Of a stretch of 5,713 nt of DNA, positions 1 through 4,353 are shown piece by piece (position 1 is the stretch's first letter; every line of letters begins with the position of its first letter). This DNA is from Planctomycetota bacterium (GTDB lineage: Bacteria; Planctomycetota; Planctomycetia; Planctomycetales; Planctomycetaceae). Made by a program: the position numbers and the translations under genes. The notes under the pieces were generated by a model. It ran no database searches. It was not told the origin of the DNA and was given only the letters and a program-made list of their open reading frames with translations. The stretch is from assembly GCA_013151585.1 (NCBI GenBank), contig JAADHY010000363.1, forward strand, positions 1-5,713, in the 5' to 3' direction.

Positions 1-470
1 ACGGCTTGGTACGTGCTGACGATGACACGGCGAATTCGCGAGATGTCATGAAGCGGCTTCATGGCCAGGACCATCTGCGTGGTGGAACAGTTCGGGCTGG
101 CAATGATCCCTTTGGCAGATAGTGCGGCCTCGGGGTTGATCTCGGGCACGACCAGTGCAACATCCGGCTTCATCCGCCAGTAGCCCGATTCATCGATGAC
201 CACGGCGCCGGCTTCGACCGCGAAGGGCAGATATTTCGCCGCGATATCGTCCGGCGTGCTGGAAATAACGAGGTCCACGTCTGTGAACGAGTCCTCGCGC
301 AACTCTTCGATCCGATGCGGTTTGTCTTTGAAGTCGATCGTCATGCCGACGCTGCGCGCCGACGCCAGCAACTTGAAATTGCGCGCCGGAAAGTTCCGCT
401 CTTCCAGCAGTCGGAGCATGATTCGACCGACGGCTCCGGTGGCCCCCACAACCGCAACATTCTCAAACAC
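1..470 (-). CDS. asd: Aspartate-semialdehyde dehydrogenase, N-terminal part (cut by left edge)
   Basis: This enzyme reduces L-aspartyl-4-phosphate to L-aspartate-4-semialdehyde with NADPH in the cytoplasm, the branch point to lysine/diaminopimelate, threonine and methionine. The window shows 156 residues, starting VFENVAVVGATGAVG. The GATGAVG loop at residues 9-15 is the dinucleotide-binding glycine motif. The segment ASPNCSTTQ holds the catalytic cysteine at residue 128 and a conserved Gln at 132. LVVPEIN (107-112 region) and KPLHDISRI are also typical of the family. The GTG start at 470-468 is chosen because GGAGGG lies 9 nt upstream and two in-frame stops (TAG TAA, at 494-489) close the frame just before it. 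The usual bacterial DNSSAFRM segment reads DESGYWRM here (residues 93-100), keeping the Arg and Met. The C-terminal half lies outside the window. No co-directional gene is adjacent upstream. The identification is firm; only the meaning of the altered motif is uncertain. Confidence 0.95.
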   Translation of the reverse strand, partial: MFENVAVVGATGAVGRIMLRLLEERNFPARNFKLLASARSVGMTIDFKDKPHRIEELREDSFTDVDLVISSTPDDIAAKYLPFAVEAGAVVIDESGYWRMKPDVALVVPEINPEAALSAKGIIASPNCSTTQMVLAMKPLHDISRIRRVIVSTYQA

Positions 471-954
471 GATGACTCGCCCTCCGTCTTACTACGGACT
501 TTCTTGGGAAAAGCGGCTCGGACCGAGACGGCAAGCGGCCTCGCCTTTGCATCCACCGGCCCTCCACTCCCGTGTGGCCTCCGCCCAGCCTCGCCCTGGG
601 CATGACGTTGTGGACTACTGTGGACTCGTCGAAAAGAAACGCAGAGACCGCTCAGCCCTCCAACGGGCCAACGCCTCACGGCCGATAGCACCTGCTTTGC
701 CCAATCAGCACCGGTGGTCCCTGTCCGCCGTCTCGTCCGGGCTCCGTGCCTTGACACACTGGATCAACTCGCCCGCCGGTCGATATCTTAGGCGTTCCCC
801 TTTCGGATTCAATGCTCAATGCGCTCGAGACACACGGATTTCGCAAAGCAGAATGGACGAAACGCCGCGGACGGGGCGGACGGAGCCGCATCGGTCGGGC
901 GCACGACGCACTTTGTGATTTCGACATCCGGCCGCAGTGGACCGGTCCCCTTTT
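471..954. other. Gene-poor stretch upstream of asd
   Basis: No convincing gene is seen here on either strand. The open frames that cross it are rich in Arg, Pro and Ser, lack Shine-Dalgarno sequences, and in part run antisense to asd. Being upstream of asd, it should hold the asd promoter and leader, but I could not pick out a clear -35/-10 pair on the minus strand. Two small structures can be seen. One is a perfect 6-bp hairpin, GCCCAG (583-588) with CTGGGC (596-601), 113-131 nt upstream of the asd start. The other is an 8-bp direct repeat, TGTGGACT, at 609-616 and 619-626. Neither resembles a regulatory element I know. Confidence 0.5.
480..485 (-). promoter_or_regulatory. Shine-Dalgarno sequence of asd
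   Basis: On the minus strand this reads GGAGGG, a strong match to the anti-Shine-Dalgarno sequence, with 9 nt before the GTG start at 470. It decides the start because no ATG occurs in frame between the upstream stops (489-494) and this GTG. Confidence 0.75.
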
Positions 955-999
955 CCCGCGTGCGGGAGAGGGTGGTCGCCGAAGGCGGCCGGCTGAGGG
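955..999 (+). repeat. Palindromic intergenic element, copy A (GGGAGAGGGTG...CCGAAGG...TGAGGG)
   Basis: Two hairpins lie side by side. CCCGC (955-959) pairs with GCGGG (962-966), and GGTCGCC (974-980) pairs with GGCGGCC (984-990) around a GAA loop with one G-T pair. The order of blocks GGGAGAGGGTG (964-974), CCGAAGG (979-985) and CGGCTGAGGG (990-999) is found again in inverted orientation at 1249-1299. The block pattern resembles a REP-like palindromic repeat that I recall as common in intergenic DNA of several GC-rich bacteria. That wider distribution is from memory and was not searched here. The two copies inside this window are directly visible. Confidence 0.65.
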
Positions 1000-1032
1000 C
1001 TCTCCGATCGGTGTCAAACAGTAACAGTAAGT

Positions 1033-1170
1033 AAGCGGAAGGCGTTAGCCTCCGGTCCAGTAAGCGGGAGGCTCCGGTGCGCAGCGTGAAGCGTGAGCGG
1101 AACGCGCTAGCGTCCGGTCGCGTTGCCGGCCCAAAAACGTGTAGGCCGCAGGAACCGCACGCTAGCCCGT
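1033..1170. repeat. Cluster of short hairpin units (AGCGG...TAGC...TCCGGT)
   Basis: Two full 24-nt units, 1033-1056 and 1095-1118, agree at 20 positions and share AGCGGAA, TAGC and TCCGGT. A 17-nt unit at 1062-1078 equals the first unit minus GTTAGCC with one A-to-G change. A degraded fourth relative with ACGCTAGC lies around 1153-1170. Each full unit folds into a 7-bp hairpin with one bulged A: CGG-A-AGGC with GCCT-CCG in the first, and CGG-A-ACGC with GCGT-CCG in the third. A 7-bp tandem duplication, AGCGTGA twice (1083-1096), sits between units. The units resemble the GGCGCTAGCC-type intergenic repeats I remember from planctomycetes. Function is unknown. Confidence 0.65.
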
Positions 1171-1248
1171 TGCGTTCACTGCGTTGGCGGTAGCCCGGGC
1201 TGAGCGGAGCGCCTCTCAAGACCTCTGCGCCGACTCGAGCCATTGTGC

Positions 1249-1299
1249 CCCCTCATCCGCCCTTCGGGCACCTTCTCCCCCGGGCCAGGGGGAGAAGGG
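1249..1299 (-). repeat. Palindromic intergenic element, copy B, inverted relative to copy A
   Basis: The plus strand reads CCCTCATCCG (1250-1259), CCTTCGG (1261-1267) and CACCTTCTCCC (1269-1279), which are the reverse complements of the copy A blocks with one or two changes. The structure is stronger than in copy A. CCTTCTCCCCC (1271-1281) pairs perfectly over 11 bp with GGGGGAGAAGG (1288-1298) around a 6-nt loop. A second hairpin, GCCC (1259-1262) with GGGC (1266-1269), has a TTC loop. It could act as a transcription stop in either direction, but no T-run follows, so I treat it as a dispersed repeat. Confidence 0.7.
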
Positions 1300-1427
1300 A
1301 CTTCGTTTCGCACGCTGACTTCTGAGTGTGGCGGTGCAGCCATACAACCCCGTCGTGCGCCGCATCGCTCGGGATCGTTGCCTCGTTGTTGCCGGACGGA
1401 ACCGTTAGAGAATAAGTTTTGCGGCTC

Positions 1428-1489
1428 GGGATGTCCGATGGGGTTTCTAGCCCGTCAAAAAGGCGACGGACAGGAATGTCCATCCTACA
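1428..1489 (-). repeat. Probable dispersed intergenic repeat (minus strand would read GWTFLSVAFLTG)
   Basis: The minus strand from about 1488 translates as V-G-W-T-F-L-S-V-A-F-L-T-G and then meets a TAG stop. I recall this peptide string from many spurious short ORFs in planctomycete genomes, where it marks a high-copy DNA repeat and not a protein family. That attribution is from memory. Directly visible are a 5-bp hairpin GGACA (1468-1472) with TGTCC (1477-1481), and CCGTC (1452-1456) facing GACGG (1465-1469). The stop inside the frame argues against a gene. Confidence 0.45.
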
Positions 1490-1725
1490 AGATGAGCACG
1501 CTATTGTCTGACGCCCCCTGACCGGTTACCGGCTGAGACGCAGGCCCCTGGCCACTGGGGCAGCAACACCGGTGACGCAGCATTGAGGCCCGAGCGGTGA
1601 CCGTCGACACACCGGTCTCCCACGAGACGTTCGACAGAAGCTGGCGACTCTCGCCGGTGAGAGGTGACTTCCGCCGCCGGTCGGCACGAACTTGCTTGAA
1701 TGCACCGGCCTGTGCGCTGGCGTCG
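1490..1725. other. Gene-poor stretch downstream of the ceramidase-like gene
   Basis: No supported gene is seen. Short open frames on both strands have no Shine-Dalgarno sequence and no recognisable protein features. A 5-bp hairpin GCCCC (1544-1548) with GGGGC (1557-1561) encloses the palindrome TGGCCA (1549-1554), and CCGGT/ACCGG is repeated closely at 1522-1532. These may be remains of further intergenic repeats. Confidence 0.4.
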
Positions 1726-1771
1726 ACAAAGGCTCTTGCCTGCTTCGCTGCAGGCGCAACAAAGGCTGTTG
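1726..1771 (-). repeat. Direct repeat and palindromes just after the ceramidase-like gene's stop
   Basis: The sequences ACAAAGGCTCTTG (1726-1738) and ACAAAGGCTGTTG (1759-1771) match at 12 of 13 positions, 33 bp apart. Between them lies a perfect 6-bp hairpin, GCCTGC (1738-1743) with GCAGGC (1750-1755). CAACA (1757-1761) also pairs with TGTTG (1767-1771). Read on the minus strand, the two hairpins begin 6 nt after the stop codon at 1778-1780. They could shape the 3' end of that transcript. No U-run follows on the minus strand (AAGAGCCTTTG instead), so a classical intrinsic terminator is not shown. Confidence 0.45.
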
Positions 1772-1777
1772 ATCCGG

Positions 1778-3247
1778 TCAAGGCTTAATCTCGCACAACG
1801 CCTTGATTAACTTCACCGTCCGGTCAACCAGGATTTGCCCCCCCTCGGGGCCGACCAGGCTGCTGTGCACCACAGCGCTGTAACCGCCCCCGCGAACGGC
1901 CTTCTCCGTCGGTAGGTACGTGCCCGGGCCGACCAATTGAACCACGAACGTCTGGACCGCCGGGCTGCGCGCCTTGATCCGGATCCCATAGTCCGTAAAC
2001 AGCTCGAACGGGTTCGTACAGATGACGACGTCGCCTAGTCGCACTACGTGGAGCTCCATTTCGTACTGCGGGTGCGGTTCCGATTTCTGCCGCTCGTACC
2101 GCTGGACTGTCTCTTCGTACCATCGGAGCCGGCGCAACTGGCGATTGCGAGCCTTCGGATCCTTTTCGATCTGGGCGGTCAGCCGATCACAAATCGCCTT
2201 CGCCTCGGCGTATTCCGAGTCGGTGACCAGCCGCATAGGCAGTCGCAGCGTTTCGACCTTGTGGATGAGTAGAACATCCGTGTGGCGGTCCTTTTGCACC
2301 ACCTCGTAAGTGTCTTCGACGGCGCGAACGATTCGCCGAGCAATTTCTTCAACTCGAGTCAGGCCCCTCAAATTCCGCATCCGATCGTCGGCCGCTCGGC
2401 GATACATTAAATGGGGCGACTGATCGCCCGCGGCGCCGACCCAACTGATGACGCTCAGCCTCGGCCCGAACCGCTTGCGGAGTTGCTCGCGCGCAGGGTG
2501 CCAAAAGTCGGCGTTCACCGCCGATCGTGATTCGACCTCCTGCGTCGGACACGCCACGGTGACTGCCACGGCGATGAGCCGACCAGAGTTGTCCCAAAAG
2601 AAAAGCTGGTCGATATCGTGATCTTCGTAACCTTCCAGGTTCCGGAATTCAGGGACGTTGGTTCGTCCGTACATTTGAGCATGCCCATCGGCGTAGACGG
2701 TCCGTCGGTTGTAAGCCACGACGGCGTGTCCCAGGCCCCACGTCATGCTGCCCGCCGCTCGGGACTTCCATGCCTTGGAAATCGCGTCGGCGATCCGCTC
2801 GGCCAGAAAATCGCAGTACTCGTCGACCTGTGTGACACCTTCTTGGGGAATCGGGTACTTGTCCGGCACGGTGACCGGAGCCGTGTGCGTGTGCGTGCCG
2901 TTCAGGAAAATCTTGGTCGTGTCCAAATCGGTGATACGCTGCCGGACCTTCTCTCGCACCGAGCCCAGCACCTCCTTGGTGATATACACCAGGTCGCACG
3001 AGACCATGATGGCGGAATCCGCCGGCTGGCCGCCTCGACGCGACTCGAGAACGATCACGTTGGCTTCCAAAGGCGTCTCGATTGTTTTGGCAATTCGCAA
3101 ATGAAACTGTCCATCCAGAGCCACTGGCAGTTTCGGCGTGATGTCGGCCGTCGCGCTGCCGATGAGCAGCTCGGCCGAAGCTCCTTGCGATCCCAGGCCC
3201 GTCAGTGCCAGCGCGATGCCAAAAGAACGAAGAATTCTCAGCAGCAT
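1778..3247 (-). CDS. Secreted neutral/alkaline ceramidase-like protein (single catalytic-type domain)
   Basis: The protein has 489 residues. A Sec signal peptide covers about residues 1-25: Arg4 and Arg7, then a hydrophobic core, then ASA before a likely cut at 25/26. The mature part begins ELLIGSATADITPK, the usual opening of the neutral/alkaline non-lysosomal ceramidase N-terminal-domain family. NGTHTHTAP (116-124) carries the metal-binding histidine motif. GDQSP (274-278) matches the segment with the catalytic Ser (Ser277 here). NPFELF (412-417) and GTYLPTEKA (442-450) carry candidate Glu415 and Tyr444 metal ligands. Known ceramidases cleave ceramide to sphingosine and fatty acid. This protein is shorter than the roughly 670-residue Pseudomonas enzyme and appears to lack its C-terminal Ig-like domain. 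At the expected second metal His (HPT in ceramidases) it reads CPTQ, Cys233. Such paralogs often have unknown substrates, so ceramide is only a possibility. The start is supported by GGAAAGGGA 7 nt upstream. It stands alone, divergent from the gene at 4354. Confidence 0.88.
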   Translation of the reverse strand: MLLRILRSFGIALALTGLGSQGASAELLIGSATADITPKLPVALDGQFHLRIAKTIETPLEANVIVLESRRGGQPADSAIMVSCDLVYITKEVLGSVREKVRQRITDLDTTKIFLNGTHTHTAPVTVPDKYPIPQEGVTQVDEYCDFLAERIADAISKAWKSRAAGSMTWGLGHAVVAYNRRTVYADGHAQMYGRTNVPEFRNLEGYEDHDIDQLFFWDNSGRLIAVAVTVACPTQEVESRSAVNADFWHPAREQLRKRFGPRLSVISWVGAAGDQSPHLMYRRAADDRMRNLRGLTRVEEIARRIVRAVEDTYEVVQKDRHTDVLLIHKVETLRLPMRLVTDSEYAEAKAICDRLTAQIEKDPKARNRQLRRLRWYEETVQRYERQKSEPHPQYEMELHVVRLGDVVICTNPFELFTDYGIRIKARSPAVQTFVVQLVGPGTYLPTEKAVRGGGYSAVVHSSLVGPEGGQILVDRTVKLIKALCEIKP

Positions 3248-3254
3248 GGTCCGG

Positions 3255-3263
3255 TCCCTTTCC
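3255..3263 (-). promoter_or_regulatory. Probable ribosome binding site of the ceramidase-like gene
   Basis: The minus strand reads GGAAAGGGA, with 7 nt before the ATG at 3247. It is purine-rich but only a partial Shine-Dalgarno match. It supports the start that gives a clean signal peptide. Confidence 0.5.
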
Positions 3264-3711
3264 GTTTTCGAGGTTGTCAGTGGTGTAGGCCTTGGCCATG
3301 GATAGAGCCATCCAGACGCCTACCCCCAAGCGCCCGTTGTATCAGCAAGGGATAGCGTCAACAGCCCCTCGGCCAAATCCCTTGCTCACACCTCAGCTTA
3401 GTGTGGGGGCATCCGCGATCAAAGCCGGCGGAATAAGCGATCAGTCGGCTTTTTGGCGAACTTCTCGTGACCCGACCGCATCGGCCGGAAAGCGAGCTCT
3501 CGAGCCGAAGATCGTGCGACGCCTTGCCCGTGCAACGTCATCTTACCTCGACTCTTGCCGTTTTTGGTAGAGCTTGACTCAGGGGGCGAGTGAATTCATG
3601 CGGCTTGAGCGAGGTGCATAGACAGCAAAGAGCGGATTTGAGAGCTTTCTTTTCGGTTCTTCCGCACGAGCTCCGACCACGCACCACAAAGATTGGCACG
3701 AGTCGAGCTAA
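3264..3711. other. Gene-poor left part of the divergent intergenic region
   Basis: No gene is supported. The plus-strand frame antisense to the ceramidase-like gene extends into this stretch to about 3355, and it is a shadow of that gene. Stops are frequent in the frame that leads into the small ORF at 3724 (at 3568, 3628 and 3709). The region must contain the promoter of the minus-strand gene, but I found no clear hexamer pair. A TTGACT at 3574-3579 has no good -10 box at the right distance. Confidence 0.4.
3421..3454 (+). terminator. Terminator-like inverted repeat with T-run (weak)
   Basis: AAAGCCG (3421-3427) pairs perfectly with CGGCTTT (3446-3452), and the T-run covers 3450-3454. The 18-nt loop is long, and no coding region ends just upstream on the plus strand, so a real terminator is doubtful. 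It may be chance or the relic of a lost gene's terminator. Confidence 0.2.
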
Positions 3712-3723
3712 GAGCTTACGAAT

Positions 3724-3945
3724 TTGCCGCCGACGCGCGGCGCTGCAACGACCTCGACCTTCCTGCGCGGCAACCCAGACACCGCCTGTTACGGCCTTAG
3801 CGTCGGCCCGGACGACAAGGAGAAGATTCTGCTGCGTTGGAAGCTGCCCGATGGACACTATCGAGTCATTTTCGGCGACCTGCGCAGCGAAACGGTCACA
3901 GCAGAACGGCTACGCGCACTGGAGGCATCACAACGGTCCGACTGA
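3724..3945 (+). CDS. Small unrecognised ORF, possible remnant of a longer gene
   Basis: This frame encodes 73 residues from a TTG at 3724 to a TGA at 3943-3945. I do not recognise the family. It differs from the surrounding frames in looking like real protein from about residue 15. It is rich in Asp, Glu, Lys and Leu, and KILLRWKLPDGHYRVIFGDL suggests two beta strands joined by a turn. SETVTAERLRALEASQ then suggests a helix. Roughly two thirds of codons there end in G or C. The start is poor: only TAAGAG stands upstream, and the in-frame stop at 3709-3711 blocks extension. This fits either a small gene or the C-terminal end of a longer gene whose front has decayed. It lies between the two divergent exported-protein genes, with about 400 bp before the next start. 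Confidence 0.4.
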   Translation: MPPTRGAATTSTFLRGNPDTACYGLSVGPDDKEKILLRWKLPDGHYRVIFGDLRSETVTAERLRALEASQRSD

Positions 3946-4340
3946 CATCCCCATCCGTGCGGATTCGAACGTGGGGTCAGATGGTGTCATGCTTCGCCCA
4001 TGCCGGCAGCATCGCCCCCCGTGCTGCGCTGCGTCACGGGTTGTGAAAGGTTACAGTTCGGGTATCCCTCGGCGGGATTAGAGGCAATAGCTTGAGGCGT
4101 GACGGTGTCCTCCGCCAGTCTGAGCCTCGAATTGGCCTCAGGAAGAGCCACCTTGATTTTTTCCGACTTCCAATGGGCCCCCTGGCACAATCGACGTAAC
4201 CTTAAACTACCCTGACGGCACTACGCCCCGTGCCTGCAGCTTCGCCTCAGGTCAGGAGAAGTGTCTGGTGGGCACTGTCCCCGACATTTGCACTGCACGG
4301 GCGATTTGAAGACTTTCGCCGGCGGCATCACCCTTTTCCC
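3946..4340. other. Gene-poor right part of the divergent intergenic region
   Basis: No gene is supported here. A short minus-strand frame (3987-4190) has no Shine-Dalgarno sequence and no protein-like features. An imperfect hairpin, TGAGCC (4121-4126) with GGCCTCA (4134-4140), is followed 16 nt later by six T residues (4157-4162), too far for a standard terminator. The stretch GGTGGGCACTGTCCCC (4267-4282) recalls a TGGTGGGCACTGCCCACC-type intergenic repeat, but it is degenerate. The promoter for the gene at 4354 should lie here, but I could not identify it. Confidence 0.4.
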
Positions 4341-4347
4341 AGAGGAG
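4341..4347 (+). promoter_or_regulatory. Shine-Dalgarno sequence of the Tat-exported barrel protein
   Basis: AGAGGAG lies 6 nt before the ATG at 4354. This is a strong ribosome binding site, and it fixes the start that yields an intact twin-arginine signal. Confidence 0.75.
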
Positions 4348-4353
4348 TCAATC

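Noticed and set aside
471..760. A lysine riboswitch or other amino-acid leader upstream of asd
   Set aside because: asd can be under such control, but I saw no conserved riboswitch core, no anti-terminator pair and no leader peptide with runs of lysine or threonine codons. A covariance-model search (Rfam, Infernal) would settle it.
751..790. Possible plus-strand promoter, TTGACA at 751-756 with TATCTT at 784-789
   Set aside because: The -35 hexamer is perfect, but the spacer of 27 bp is far too long, no better -10 box lies at 16-18 bp, and no plus-strand gene follows.
196..918. Long plus-strand open frame of 240 codons
   Set aside because: It runs antisense to asd in its first part and then through repeat-like intergenic DNA. 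It is Arg/Pro/Ser-rich, lacks a Shine-Dalgarno sequence and shows no domain-like segment.
809..1243. Minus-strand open frame of 144 codons
   Set aside because: Its translation crosses copy A and the hairpin cluster, giving peptide strings typical of translated repeats. It has no ribosome binding site or recognisable motif.
1485..1781. Minus-strand open frame of 98 codons after the ceramidase-like gene
   Set aside because: It starts inside the end of the preceding gene, has no clear start signal and no recognisable fold. I treat it as chance in GC-rich DNA, though a homology search could revive it.
2618..3355. Plus-strand open frame of 245 codons
   Set aside because: It is antisense to the well-supported ceramidase-like gene, which has a signal peptide and family motifs on the opposite strand.
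3961..3970. GGATTCGAAC, reverse complement of a tRNA T-loop (GTTCGAATCC)
   Set aside because: On the minus strand the flanking bases do not form a T-stem, and no acceptor, D or anticodon arms are visible. Taken as coincidence.
3590..4081. Plus-strand open frame of 163 codons
   Set aside because: It is Arg/Ala/Thr/Cys-rich without domain-like segments, and overlaps the more protein-like frame at 3724-3945.
4121..4162. Hairpin followed by a T-run as an intrinsic terminator
   Set aside because: The stem is imperfect and the six T residues begin 16 nt after it, so the geometry does not fit, and no plus-strand gene ends just before it.
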